A stretch of 64,000 bases of DNA from Dioscorea cayenensis subsp. rotundata. Taxonomy: Eukaryota > Streptophyta > Magnoliopsida > Dioscoreales > Dioscoreaceae. A program made the position numbers and the translations under genes. Under the pieces are notes generated by a model. The model made no database searches and was not told where the DNA came from. It was given only the letters and a program-made list of their open reading frames with translations. The stretch covers positions 30,255,016 through 30,319,015 of the forward strand of contig NC_052475.1 in NCBI RefSeq assembly GCF_009730915.1, in the 5' to 3' direction. Shown here one piece after another: positions 1 through 11,214 of this stretch. The stretch's first letter is position 1, and each line of letters opens with the position of its first letter.

Positions 1-113
1 CTATATTACTTGGGTGGGTGCTGGATGACTCACAATTTAGTTTCTTTGGAGGCAAAGAAGTACAATAATGTTTCTTATCAAACATGAATTGTAAAGGGGG
101 GGGCCAAAATGAC

Positions 114-1644
114 CTGGTTAATCTTAGGAAGATCTGAAAGTCTCCTGTGCTTGATTAATTCATGAATCAGTTCTGTTTTCTCTTGTAAATAATCAGTGCA
201 CATCACCTGCAAAGGGAACACTAAATTCAGCAATCAAATCAACTTTTAACCCCAAAATAAGATGTGTTAAGCATAATCAAATCTCAGGTGTTATTTCATC
301 ATGAAAACAAAATCAAAATAAAGATCAACAGAATGATTAGTAGGCCTTAATCATAAAACTCCTCTCAACAAATCATGAGTCTTATGCAAGATCTTAAGCA
401 AGTATATTGCTAATCCATAAAATGAAAATTATTGGAAGAATAGAAACATGAAATATTTACAAGTAAAGACTGAGACTTTATAATCTTATAGCCATGCCTC
501 AACTGCAGGTAGTTCTTATACAGAAAGGCACAACCTCTATGTTTGAGAGAAAATTCCCAAATTATTGGAAGGCCACACATGAATTTTTTGCTATTTCAAT
601 GAGTACCATGCCTCATGTGAGGAAGCTTTCTTAAATGGAGGGGCACACAACCTTTATGGGACTAGCATGGGCACAGACCACAAGAACATCATTGCTATCT
701 TAATTTAACATGTCCAAAGATGAAGCCTCATCTCTTCCAACAAAAAGCTTCCTGCCTCCATCATGGGCAGCTCTTGTATAGAAAAGCACAACCTTTATGC
801 AATTACTACGGGTAAAGAACATCATTAATTTGTTATTTCAACGTGTCCAAAGAGTTTCAGATCGCTATAGACCAGAAAACAATAACTATAATCCTATTTA
901 TTGCTTTTGTTAGGCCAACGTCTACGTTCTGCTAATCATACCAGAAATTCCAAATAAACAAAAGAAGCAAAAGAAAACGCATGATGAAAAGAACTTATAG
1001 ATGATACAAATGCTTACATGAATGTAATCAGCGAGGAACAAGGATGGAATGGCCGGGGGAGGCTTAACAAAGGATAAACTAACAAGCCTCCGGAGACGAT
1101 CAGGTGTCTGGGGGAGGAGGATGCTGGCAGCCTCGTTCACATCCCTTACCACAAAAAGCCCGTCCTCCAGGTCTCTCTCCTCAAGGCACACACCGGCACA
1201 GCAAAGCACCAATCTTTCAACTGCCTCCGGGTACATGGCTGCCATCCAGTACCCAACGAAGCCACCATAACTGACCCCCACCAGGCCGAAGCGCTCCACT
1301 CCAATGGATTCCATGAAGGACATGAGAGTCTCGGCCTGGAAGGAGTCCGAACGGGCGGGGAGGGAGGTGAACGAGCCGCCGAAGAAGAGCAGGTCTGGGA
1401 CGTAGAGGTCGAAGCCGGCGCGGAGGAGGGGCCGGATGTGGGGAGTCCATTGCCAGGTAGCGTTGGCACCGAAGCCATGGATTAAAAGGAGCTTGGGCTT
1501 GGCCGGTGACGGGCGGCTAGGAACCCAGCAACGGACGATGGTATCACCGGAGAGATTGACGGTGATGGAGCGGAGGCCAGCGACGGAGAAGTAGAGATGG
1601 TTGCAGCGGTCGCGGGTCGCCGTGAAGCTTAAGCAGGCGGCCAT
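114..1644 (-). CDS. alpha/beta hydrolase-fold protein, partial at left edge
   Basis: Serine-hydrolase-fold protein read from the ATG at 1644. Exon 1 is 1018-1644 (209 codons, phase 0, donor GTAAGC) and exon 2 is 114-206 (31 codons, acceptor TTTGCAG, donor GTCATT). The rest of the gene lies left of the window, so the C-terminal part with the acid and histidine residues is missing. Visible motifs are the oxyanion-side HGFG near residues 56-59 and the nucleophile elbow GVSYGG with Ser at about 125. Exon 2 encodes VMCTDYLQEKTELIHELI, a cap segment I recognise from plant homologues annotated as hydroxymuconic-semialdehyde-hydrolase-like. The substrate cannot be told from sequence. Arabidopsis At4g39955 is the likely counterpart, because the next gene resembles At4g39952. 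Exon 1 is GC-richer than its surroundings, as often seen in monocot first exons. Confidence 0.9.
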
Positions 1645-2071
1645 ATCGGATCTTCTCCGAGAAGATCCGATACGGCGAGTTATTGAACCTCTCTAAGGGC
1701 ATGTTTGCGAGAAGGCTCCCAAATTATCGGATGTGACAACAACCAATCAAACTGATCCGAGTCATCCTTTCTCTTTCCTCTTTAATTGCCCCGAACTTTT
1801 TTTTAATCGTATAAAAAAAGAAGGCAAAACAGAGAATTTGATTATTTGGCAGGGCAGATAAGCAATATGAGAATGATAGCTAACTTTTGATAATGAATTT
1901 CAAGTTAAATTATCAAAATATCAAAAAGAAATCCATTAAAGAAGCTTCTCAATTACCTATTCACCTTTCATTGTCCCACCCTTCCATCAATTCTGCATAT
2001 GGTTATGTGATAAGGATCGGCATAAATGTTCTTTATACTTGAGATCATATGCAGTAGATATCCAAGAAAGA
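1645..2071. other. intergenic gap between PPR and hydrolase genes
   Basis: About 430 bases between the PPR stop and the hydrolase start; both genes are read on the minus strand. It should hold the hydrolase promoter (near 1660-1800) and the PPR 3' UTR. No further ORF or repeat was seen. Confidence 0.6.
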
Positions 2072-4534
2072 TCAGTATATGTCACTTGAGATGTTGATAG
2101 ATAATTCATTTTCTAAATTGTAGCATGATGCCTCCATTTGCCTGCATAAGTTTTCCAACAAAAGTGGCATTGATTTGGAATATGGACGAGATATATCTCC
2201 CACTGTGAAGATGAGAACTCTACCATCAAGCTCCAATGCACTCCAACCAGCTCTCTTCCTCACTCCCCTATCTTTCATTAGACCCCTTATCCTCCCCACC
2301 TCTTCCCATCTTCCAGCAGAACCATACATATTGGATAACGAAGTGTAGTATCCTTCGTTCTCTGGGTCTGACTCCAAGGCCATTCTGGCTGCATGTTCAC
2401 CCTTGTCAACATTGTTATGTGCTCTGCATGCGCCAAGCAAAGCCCCCCATATTCCTCCATCAGGTTTGATTGGCATTGAGAGAACCATAGCTTCTGCATC
2501 TGATAAATTTCCTGACCTGCCAAGAATGTCTACCATGCAAGCATAATGCTTTACTGTGGGAGCAATGCCATAGTCTGACATTCTTGCAAATATAGTTTTA
2601 CCCTCTTCAATCAATCCCCCATGACTGCATGCAGAAAGAATGGCAAGAAAAGTAACTCCATTAGGCTCGAGACCACTCCTCTCTACTTCTTTGAAAATTT
2701 CCAATGCCTCATTGGCATAACCATGGATCCCGTATGCTGATATCATCACATTCCAAGCTACAATATCTTTCACAGGCATAGAATCAAAGATTTCTCTTGA
2801 AGTTTTGATCTGCCCACACTTTGCATACATGTCAACCAGCGCTGTACAGACGGATACATCACATTCTAATCCCATTTCTCTAATGTAGTTATGCATCTGT
2901 GTTCCACGGTGAAGAGCGGCTATATTTGAGCAAGCTGAGAGGGCACTCATCAAAGCAGCAGAAGTAGGTTTGATGTCTTCTGCAAGCATTTGATCAAAAA
3001 GAGACAAAGCTTCATTAGAATATCCCAGATGAGCATAAGTGGCAATTAGTGTATTCCAAGTAACAACATCTCTGCTCATTCCATCAAAAATGCTCCTTGC
3101 CAGGTCAAATCTACCACACCTTCCATACATACCGACAAGTGCATTATGAACCGAAGTTGCATCATTGGGAAGTATGTTTTTCAACTTGTAGCAATGCACA
3201 GACTGACCTAAACTCAATGCACCCAATTGAGAACATGAAGAAATCACAGGAACCAAGATATTACAATCTGCCACTGTATCAAGGCCATGGGCATACATTT
3301 CTCTGAACAAATCCAAACACTTCACATCGGATCCCATCTTACCATATCCACAGATAAGCAAATTCCATGATTCTGTGTTCCGCTCAAACATGTTATAGAA
3401 TATCTTTTCTGCAATGCCCAATTTCTCAAACTTACAGTACATCGATATCAAAGAATTACCAACCAAAGTATCAATAAGGAAATTTCTCTTCAATATCACA
3501 CCATGAAATGCCTTTCCATCAGTAATACTACCTGAATTCACAAATCCAGTGAGCATGCAACCAATGAACACTCCATCAGGTTCTAAACCAGAAACCATCA
3601 TGTCTCTGAACAGCTCCAAGCATTCAGCAGTAAGGCCCTTTCTAGCATAAACACCCACCACTGCAGTGTAGGACACCACATCCTTCTCCGGCAACTCCTC
3701 AAATGCAAGAACCACATCTTCCAAACTATCACACTTGGAATACATGTTTACAAAGGACAATTCAATGCCAATTTTCAAACAAAATCCATGCACACACCTC
3801 CCTTCCTGCAATGCAGCAAGACCAGCACAAGCCTGCAACACACCATCAACAGTTCTCGAATTCACCCTCTCTCCAACGCATAGCATCTCCCTAAAGCAAG
3901 ACAACCCTAAACCAAACTCTCCATTCCGCACACAGCCAACAATAAGCGCAGTCCAAGACACCACATCTCTCAGCGGCATTTCATCAAACACCTTCAACGC
4001 ATCACAAACCAACCCAAACTTGCAGTACATATAAACAAGAGAAGACCCAACAGCAACGAAATCACCTGAAAGCAATCCAAACTTGACACAGTCACCATGA
4101 ATGCAAGAACCGAAGCACACCCAAAGGAGTTCAGCGCAAGCAGAGACGACCATGGGGGCAGTGAAATGGTCAGGCGGGAAGCCAGACGCCCGCATGAGGC
4201 GGTAGAGGCGGAGAGCGGCATTGAAGTCGGAGTTGGAGAAGCGAGCCTTGACAATGGAGTTCCATAAGAAGGCATCGTGGAGCTCGGAAGGGAAGGTGGA
4301 GAAGAGAAGGGAGGAGAGGTCCGGCCGACGAAAAGAAGCGTAGAGGGAGATGAGCTTAGAGGTGAAGAAGGGGTTGGTAGAGTTACCGGAGGTGAGGATA
4401 AGAGCATGGATTTGCAGGAGGGTTTGGAGGTGGAGGTTGGGAGAGGAGATGAGGTTGTGGAGGGTGAGAGAATTCAGTGGCGAAGAGGCGGAGGAGCGGA
4501 CCGCAGCCAAGAGTGGTATGCTTCTTTTGAGCAT
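2072..4534 (-). CDS. E-class pentatricopeptide repeat (PPR) protein, probably mitochondrial
   Basis: Intronless 820-residue ORF, as usual for this family. The N terminus (MLKRSIPLLAAVRSSASS) is rich in Arg, Ser and Ala and fits an organelle presequence. Tandem P, L and S type repeats run from about residue 50 to 660, with recurring signatures such as VVSWTALIVG, NALVGMYGRCG, DVVTWNTLIATYA and ALVDMYAKCGQI. The C terminus carries the E/E+ region (GGIWGALLGACRAHNN, YYTSLSNMYGSAGRWEEVGRIR) but no DYW deaminase domain. Such proteins bind organellar RNA and often specify C-to-U editing sites together with a separate DYW partner; the RNA target here is unknown. It looks like the counterpart of Arabidopsis At4g39952 (from memory). 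The reading frame is uninterrupted. Confidence 0.95.
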   Translation of the reverse strand: MLKRSIPLLAAVRSSASSPLNSLTLHNLISSPNLHLQTLLQIHALILTSGNSTNPFFTSKLISLYASFRRPDLSSLLFSTFPSELHDAFLWNSIVKARFSNSDFNAALRLYRLMRASGFPPDHFTAPMVVSACAELLWVCFGSCIHGDCVKFGLLSGDFVAVGSSLVYMYCKFGLVCDALKVFDEMPLRDVVSWTALIVGCVRNGEFGLGLSCFREMLCVGERVNSRTVDGVLQACAGLAALQEGRCVHGFCLKIGIELSFVNMYSKCDSLEDVVLAFEELPEKDVVSYTAVVGVYARKGLTAECLELFRDMMVSGLEPDGVFIGCMLTGFVNSGSITDGKAFHGVILKRNFLIDTLVGNSLISMYCKFEKLGIAEKIFYNMFERNTESWNLLICGYGKMGSDVKCLDLFREMYAHGLDTVADCNILVPVISSCSQLGALSLGQSVHCYKLKNILPNDATSVHNALVGMYGRCGRFDLARSIFDGMSRDVVTWNTLIATYAHLGYSNEALSLFDQMLAEDIKPTSAALMSALSACSNIAALHRGTQMHNYIREMGLECDVSVCTALVDMYAKCGQIKTSREIFDSMPVKDIVAWNVMISAYGIHGYANEALEIFKEVERSGLEPNGVTFLAILSACSHGGLIEEGKTIFARMSDYGIAPTVKHYACMVDILGRSGNLSDAEAMVLSMPIKPDGGIWGALLGACRAHNNVDKGEHAARMALESDPENEGYYTSLSNMYGSAGRWEEVGRIRGLMKDRGVRKRAGWSALELDGRVLIFTVGDISRPYSKSMPLLLENLCRQMEASCYNLENELSINISSDIY

Positions 4535-4595
4535 GTATGAGTATCAATGCCCCTGTCTAGTGTTAATGGGTTCTCATCAACATTATAAACATTTT

Positions 4596-4825
4596 GCCGA
4601 CCACCTTTGGGTCTATTGGTATACGGATCACCGATAGAGCTCTCACCGAATGGTGAGAGTTCGATTTTTGGCTGAGTTCATATTTCTGGGAGTTGTGAAT
4701 AGTGATTGTATACGGGTGGTTCCACGTGAGCGTGGCCCCGTCCCCACTTATTCCACTGAGGTTTGTCACGACGTCCCCAGGGCTCTCAGTGGGTTCGCCC
4801 CGCTCCTCTTCCAAAAAAAAAAACC
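4596..4825 (+). mobile_element. tRNA-derived SINE with target-site duplication
   Basis: A non-coding insert of about 230 bases ending in an A-rich tail (4813-4823). It is flanked by a perfect 13-bp direct repeat, TTATAAACATTTT, at 4583-4595 and 4826-4838. Near its start lie a box-A-like stretch (TATTGGTATACGG) and a box-B-like stretch (GAGAGTTCGATTTTT), as in tRNA-derived SINEs transcribed by RNA polymerase III. It sits about 60 bases upstream of the PPR start, so it may lie in that gene's promoter or 5' UTR. The exact repeat suggests a recent insertion. Confidence 0.8.
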
Positions 4826-4838
4826 TTATAAACATTTT

Positions 4839-6239
4839 TTATTTTTTATTTATTTTTATTTTTAATTTTTTACATAGAACTCATCTTGTCATCTCTAACA
4901 CAAATATCGGAAGGAATTTCATGTATTTTTGTTTTAAAATTTTGTTTTAATAATAACATGGTAAAAGGATGATTTTTTTTTTTTTAATTATATTTTAATA
5001 TTGATATTGATAGTCACTTGGATGTCGTGCTACAATTCATTAACTTTGATACAGAAAAATTGATAATATGCCTTTTTTTCCTACCATTAAAAACATGATT
5101 GAGGATTTAGAGTTTAGGGTGTACGTATGTGGGGACATGCCATGCTAACACTAAACTTACCACATGTTATGCTATTCTAAGTATTTAGGCCAATAAAAGT
5201 GGTGAAGTTTTCTTAGCTTGTTGCACCAATCCACCAAGGTTTTTTAGAATATATATATATATATTAAAAAAAATTATAACGTGATAAGTCGATGCACACG
5301 TCCATTTACATTGCAAATACATATTAAGAAAGAGTTGAACCCTTAACCTTTAACATAAGAGTCAAATGTGATTATTAATTTTTTTTTTTTTTTATATGGC
5401 GACAAGTGCCTATCAGGGACGTGCACGTGTATAGAGCAAAGCTTAACGTCATCATGTGATTCATGTGCCCTCACCTTATCTGAACATGAGATTCGATCTC
5501 TGGTCCCCCTTGAAATAAACGTCCTATACAAGAGACTCTGTACCAATTGACCCAAAAATCGTTGGTAAATTTTTAAAATTTTCATTTATTTAACTTTTTT
5601 ATTTGAATTTTATATTTAAAAATAAAAATAAAAATTTTGGAAATGTTTTAAAAATTTAAAAAAAAATGGAGATGTTTTATTTTTTCATTTTTTTATTTTT
5701 TAAAATAAAATAGAATTATGCATTTGGGTTAGTGGTAGTATTATTAACTCCTGTGCTAAAATATAATTGCGAATTTGGGCAATCCTGAAACCGCTTATCT
5801 ATATTATAAAATAAAAAAATAAAAAAAAAACCGTTGTTGGGTAAGGGACAAGAAGTACCATTTATTTAATTTGCACAACAAGATTATTTCAAGCATTAAT
5901 TGTCATGTTCGTTTTTATTTTTTTTTTTAATATCATATGCTTCTTTGAAAAGTATTATTTCATCGGATTTTATTTAAAAATTCTCTGGCATATGCACGTG
6001 CACATATATACATATATATAGTAACTAGTAAGCGCGCTCCTTTGTGTTAAAAACATTATATAAGTAAATTATAATAAATTTATTTTATAAAAATATAATT
6101 ATGTTTCACAAGTTTCTCATCTATAACCAGCAAATTATATATATATAAAGAAAATCATTAATTATATCTGGCAATGATACCACTATCTATGCTAGGAACC
6201 TTGTTATTATGATGTGGCTAATGAGTCAAGTGTTAATGA
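4839..6239. other. AT-rich intergenic region
   Basis: Homopolymer-rich, AT-rich sequence without a credible gene. It contains a second SINE-like element (listed separately) and short (TA)n runs near 5252 and 6125. Confidence 0.6.
5383..5558 (-). mobile_element. second SINE-like element, minus strand
   Basis: Read on the minus strand it starts near GGGTCAATTGGTACAGAG (box-A-like), continues to AGAGATCGAATCTC (box-B-like), and ends in an A-rich tail that appears as the T-run at about 5378-5393 on the plus strand. Length and layout fit a tRNA-derived SINE. It differs in sequence from the SINE at 4596. No clear target-site duplication was found, so it may be older. Confidence 0.6.
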
Positions 6240-6244
6240 TTTTT

Positions 6245-7405
6245 TTTTTTTAAAAAAAAAAAGTGGATAAACCACATTCATTAAAATAAAAAGGAACCAG
6301 AATAAAAGGGGGCAAAGAAGGAGCCGAGACTCTACAAAAGAACCACAAGGAGTGGTGAACAAGGACTAAAACAATAGAGAACAACAAGGAAGAAAAAGCA
6401 GGAGAAAAACCCCCTACAGGGAAAAAGGATCCCGGAGGGGAACATCATCTAGAGACTAAATCTACGCTGAGCGGGGGACGCTCCAAAGGTGCCTCTCGCT
6501 CCGCATTGTTTGGCGAGACAAAAAAACTCAAGGCTACGCTTGACCTTTGCTAGTGGCTCCTCAATCTTTACCCTCTTAGCTTACGGAGTGCGAGAAAACC
6601 ACAAAAAGAACCATACGCTCAATTTTAAGAATCGAGTAGTGATCGAAAGACAATTAGCAGTGAAAATGCGTGCATTTCTTTTTAGCCAAATGTTCCGATT
6701 GATAGCCCTCACAAGCAAATCCCAGAAAGGGAGCAAGGATTTAGGAACGGCGCGTCGCCAATCTCCCCATAAGTCAACAAGAGACCTAGGAATGTGGCGG
6801 GCACCTAATAAATGAGCGAAGAAGGTCCAAATATGAGTAGCCAAAGGGCAGTGGAGCAAGAGGTGTTCAGCAGTCTCAACATCCGCATGGCACATAACAC
6901 AAGTAGTCGTAGGCAAAACATTGCAACCACGCAAGGCAAGGTTGTCCAGTGTCAGGATTTTATTGTCTAACGCAAGCCAGTTGAAGAGATTAACTTTTTT
7001 GGGGCAATCTCCTTTAAGGATGACTTTGGTCTTATCACAACGGAGACCTCCATCGTTCAAGAAGTTATAAAAAGTTTTGACTGAGAACTTTCCATTTGAA
7101 GATAGCTTCCAACGCCTTTCATCAATCCCAGAAGAGGGTTGAGAATGGAGAGTGTTGAGAACGGTACTCACCGTAGACAAGTAATAAACAGTGGGATCAG
7201 GACCCCTGTTCAAAAAATCTACAATAGTTTCTTCCTTAGACTGAGCTAAAAGAAAGAGGTGAGGACAAATGTCAGCAAGAGCACATCCCTCCACCCAGTT
7301 GTCAAGCCAAAACATAGTGGAGGACCCGTTTTTGACGATAGAGATAGAATTCTTTTTAAACGCCGATAGCGAGTGCAAGATACCGTTCCAGAAGAAGGAT
7401 ATTGA
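6245..7405 (-). mobile_element. 5'-truncated LINE (3' end of ORF2 with zf-RVT domain)
   Basis: The minus-strand ORF at 6581-7378 encodes the reverse-transcriptase zinc-binding region of a plant L1-type LINE: GSSTMFWLDNWVEG, FSVKTFYNFLNDGG, FNWLALDNKILTLDNL and the metal-binding CVMCHADVETAEHLLLHC. Coding similarity continues to about 7403 (ISFFWNGILHSL). The 3' end carries the tail GTGGTTTATCCACTT followed by a T/A run. It shares protein and tail sequence with the LINE at 21788-22925, and the tail with those at 10853 and 8535. It is truncated at the 5' end, lacking the endonuclease and RT core. No clear target-site duplication was seen. Confidence 0.9.
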
Positions 7406-8075
7406 GGTTATAAAAATAGATGAATTATTGCTGTGTTTTGCATAAATAACATATATTTTGTGTTTATTTATAGTATCATTAATGAAATTGTTTATTATTC
7501 TAAAAGACTTTCATGGTTTTAAAATTAATTATTTGAAATAATAACCATTATAACCAAATAATGGCATTCTATTCTCATTAGACTTTTGATGACACTCGTG
7601 TGCACTATCAGTCATAGATTTTTGGCATGCATGCATATCTATGATTGCTGTAATTAACGAGAGGCGAAAAAAAAAATCTATGTACAGATTCAATAATTCA
7701 ATCTTATTACAAAGGGTATATATATATATTTTAATATCGATATTAGCTTCGGTTTATATATATATATATATATATATTTACAAGGGGTTTATAAAAGTAG
7801 ATAAATATATAATTTGATAAAAGTGGATAGTCACATTATATTGAGGGAAAAAAATCAATAGACAACTAGGAGAAAGAATAGCAAACAAGGGAATATCACA
7901 ATAAATAACAAAAGCTAAAGAAGACATTAAGATAGAAATTACAACAAAACTATGTAAGTGACCAATTTTTTAGAAACAAATCAAATGAGATATTAAGAGA
8001 AATGGAGATATAACGTCCATGTCTAGATTAGTAGCCCGTGTGTGCAAGAACAAAGAAGTTTGGATTTTTTTTTAA

Positions 8076-8110
<35 letters not shown>

Positions 8111-9079
8111 GCATTAATAACAAAATTTATTTTGCATATGTAACGCTGTACACACAAAAATGGTGGCTTGAGAGGTATATGTATTATTACAAATTTTAAA
8201 ATACTATACAGGTAAATGAGATTTAAAAAATTCTCCATATAGAATGAAAAAATTAAATTAAATCAAGAGTGACAAATTTATTTATCAGTAAGTATATATG
8301 TGACAAGATAAAAATATATATTCAATTTCTTATAATTTTTATGCAGAACAAATGGACTAAAACATTTGTGCATCACAAGGTTTATCTTTATTTTTTCCAT
8401 TTAATCATCAGATAATTAAAAAAATATAATTTCACATGATTTCTCAAAAACATCTTATGAAAATGAATTATAGTATTTGTATTTCATAAAACGGTTCGAT
8501 TTAGATTATTTATATATATTTAAATCTTAATTATTTTTTTAAGGTGTGGATAAACGATGAATTCATTAGAATTAAATCTTAATCATTTGTTTGTTGGCAA
8601 TTCTATATGCTAAGAAGTAAGAACTCATGCTATGCATTGAACAACTCCTCTAGAGTATTCAAGATGTGAACGATGTTTTGTTTGCTGGTTCTAACATCAT
8701 TGACTATTACATACACACGCATATATAATTGTTGTGCATGCATGGTGGAGAGGTTGGCCATTAAACTTGTCTTCATGGGATTCACATGCATAAAGCTAAA
8801 AGTGAATGACTATTACTTGTCAACTTTTTAGATACATATATATATATATATATATATTATATGCTGCCAACTTTTAGATGCATGTATGCTATCAGTTTTG
8901 TCTATCAACTTTGGTCAAGTTTTGTCAAGCATGCATGACTTATTGGTGGACCTTCCAAAGGCCACTATAGATGACAATACTCTTGCTATTTATTATAATA
9001 ATAATTATTATTATTATAATAATTATTATTATTGTTATTTTGAGGTCATTGTTATCTTTTATTTATTAATCAAATGGTA
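7406..9079. other. AT-rich intergenic region with (TA)n tracts
   Basis: No credible gene. (TA)n tracts occur at about 7755-7778, 8079-8106 and 8837-8858. A stretch from about 7818 (AAAGTGGATAGTCACATT) resembles a diverged 3' tail of the LINE family seen at 6245 (AAAGTGGATAAACCACATT), but this is weak. A 38-bp LINE scrap lies at 8535-8572. Confidence 0.5.
8535..8572 (-). mobile_element. ultra-short LINE 3' end (about 38 bp) with target-site duplication
   Basis: Only the terminal tail of the LINE family is present (plus-strand AAGGTGTGGATAAACGATG with a T-run on its left). It is flanked by TAAATCTTAATTAT (8521-8534) and TAAATCTTAATCAT (8573-8586), which match at 13 of 14 bases. This fits target-primed reverse transcription that stopped almost at once. 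Confidence 0.65.
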
Positions 9080-10540
9080 AGTTTGATAACGTGAATTGAC
9101 ATTATATGACAAGCCATATAGTGACATGGCAAGAGAATGATGACGTGGCTAGAGATGACTCATCAAAGAAAGAAGTGACTAGGATGATGATGTGGCAAAA
9201 GATGATGTCATAACATGTGATGAAGATCAACGTGGAGATTTTATTTAGAGGGTTATGAAGATCAAGGTTGAAGGTTTTATTTAGTAGATATTCCTCTCAA
9301 TACAAACCTCTCAGTCAAAGTAATGTGATGATAAACTATTTTTGGAAAGTACATCAAGTTTATATGATCTCTTCAAAAAAGATAAGTTTTATTTTATGTA
9401 TGATTGTCTATCCTTGGTAAGATTCAGGATGAGAATTCATATATTTGATAGAACTCTTTTTTATAAAAATCTATTTGAAGAGAGAGGAATATTCTATCAT
9501 TGGGAAGAATTCAACATCATAAACTTGGTATGAAGCTTTTAGAAGACACAAAATTTAGTTTGGTGTGAATCTATTTGAAGACACAAACTAAATAAAGTAA
9601 GAAGACATGCCAAGGAGATTATAAAGACTATATTTAGCAAACACAATTTGAAAAAAAGATCCAAGAGCTATTGATGGGCGGAACTATTCATGGAGATTTA
9701 TCATGTGAGGAGATTGTTTAAAGATTGCATGAGATATGATTGAAGATTTGGAGATCCTAGCATGGATGGTTGAAGATCATGCTGGAAGATATTGAAGGCT
9801 AAACTTGGATAAAGATGAGATCAAATTAGTAACAATATTTCCATAAGTCAAACGAAGATCATTTGGGAAGACCAAACTTGGGTCAAGTTTGGAAAGAAGA
9901 TCGGAAGATCTTATGTGGCTATCTTTTGTGAGATGGTCACGTGTGCCTTGGTGGGCACGTCCCTCAGGAGAGGGAGACCTACTGAGGTGACCTGAAGGAA
10001 GCAGCTGCAGGCAAAAGGACTCGGGTCGAATCAACTACTACGAGGTGGACTGAAGGAACCGGGAGGTTGAAGGTCGCAGATTCTGGTGCATCTGCCTAAA
10101 ACGCAGTCATGTTCAGTAAGATGGGCCATGTTGCAACTGGGTGTTGCAACATCTAACTTTGGAAGGTGTCCAAGTTAGGAAGCCGCGGAGAATTCTAAAA
10201 GAGGTAACTGTATGAGACGTCGGTGCGTCTATATAAGAGATCCAGCTTGAAGATTTAGGATGAGCCAACCACTGAGAGATTCTTTGGTGAGAGTTGAGTG
10301 TGTGGCCTTCGGGCAATCTAGAGAGGATATTTTTTGTGTTGTGAGAGTGAGTGAGTATTGTACTCCTTGTTCTTATACCTCTTTTAGTGAATTGTTTCTC
10401 CGGGCCTGACCCCCCAGATGTAGAAAAGGTTGTGCTGAACTGGATTATCAATTTGATTGTCTCCTTTCTCTTGTTTTGATTGTGTGTGTTTAATTCTTGA
10501 GTGAGTTTTTGAGTAAACTTAGCGCATCACACCCCATCAG
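9080..10540 (+). mobile_element. LTR-retrotransposon long terminal repeat remnant, probably Ty1/copia-type, solo
   Basis: About 1.4 kb of non-coding sequence with the look of a long plant LTR. It has a TATATAAG promoter motif at about 10229-10236, a downstream leader-like region (GTGAGTGAGTATTGTACTCC, TTTAGTGAATTGTTTCTCCG) typical of copia-type LTRs, and an end near ACTTAGCGCATCACA. No gag or pol coding region lies on either side, so it reads as a solo LTR or LTR fossil. Boundaries are approximate and I found no target-site duplication. It appears old and non-functional. Confidence 0.6.
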
Positions 10541-10852
10541 AACCATCATCAAACAAGGGGAAAAAATTAATTGTTACTTGATTTCTTAGAATTAATTCTG
10601 CATGAACTTTGAATAATTTTCAGAAATTTATAAACTATTTAAACTGAGCGTGTTTCATCACTTCAGTGTTTCCCAAGTCAGTACAAAGCAATGATAGAAC
10701 ATTAGAAAATAAGAACAAAAATGAAAAGTTTAATGCATTATTGTTTTTCTTATCATTTTCTTGCTGACTTGTAACCATTCAAGTCATAGAAATCTTTTTC
10801 CTTTTATTTATTTATTTATTTTTCCAATTTTTCAATTGTATAATATATATGA

Positions 10853-11202
10853 TTTTTGAAAAGGTGGATAAAACCACTTCAAATTAAAGAAAGATAAACA
10901 GAAACAATGACACCCCCACACCGGGGAAGAAAACATCGCAAGCGGCATACCACTAGATGTGGTACCTCCGCTCAACCAAAAGACAAAAACAACAGGCACC
11001 CAGAGGAACAGCTGGCCTCCTCTCTGACCAAAAAAACTAGAAAAAATCTAATCCCTGCCAGCAGAGGGAGCCTCCTCGGCCACAGGAGCATCAGCACCGA
11101 CCTCTGAACGAGAACCCAAACATTCCAGACTCCGTCGCACAGTCGCCATAGAGCTTGAAATCTTCTCTTTGGGACCCTCTTCAGAGCTATCCCCTTTCAG
11201 TT
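10853..11202 (-). mobile_element. 5'-truncated LINE 3' end with target-site duplication
   Basis: Insert of 350 bases flanked by TAATATATATGA at 10841-10852 and 11203-11214. On the minus strand it holds the last roughly 50 codons of a LINE ORF2 (ends APVAEEAPSAGRD then a stop), a short 3' UTR and the family tail GTGGTTTTATCCACCTT plus A-rich end. It belongs to the same tail family as the copies at 6245-7405 and 21788-22925, and is more heavily truncated. Confidence 0.75.
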
Positions 11203-11214
11203 TAATATATATGA

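Noticed and set aside
1049-1478. Several ORFs on both strands overlapping hydrolase exon 1
   Set aside because: Shadows of the GC-rich exon; none shows family features, while the 922-1644 frame gives clear hydrolase motifs.
7818-7990. Another copy of the GTTTATCCACC-tail LINE
   Set aside because: Similarity is limited to about 20 diverged bases without tail and target repeat; mentioned only as a possibility in the regional entry.
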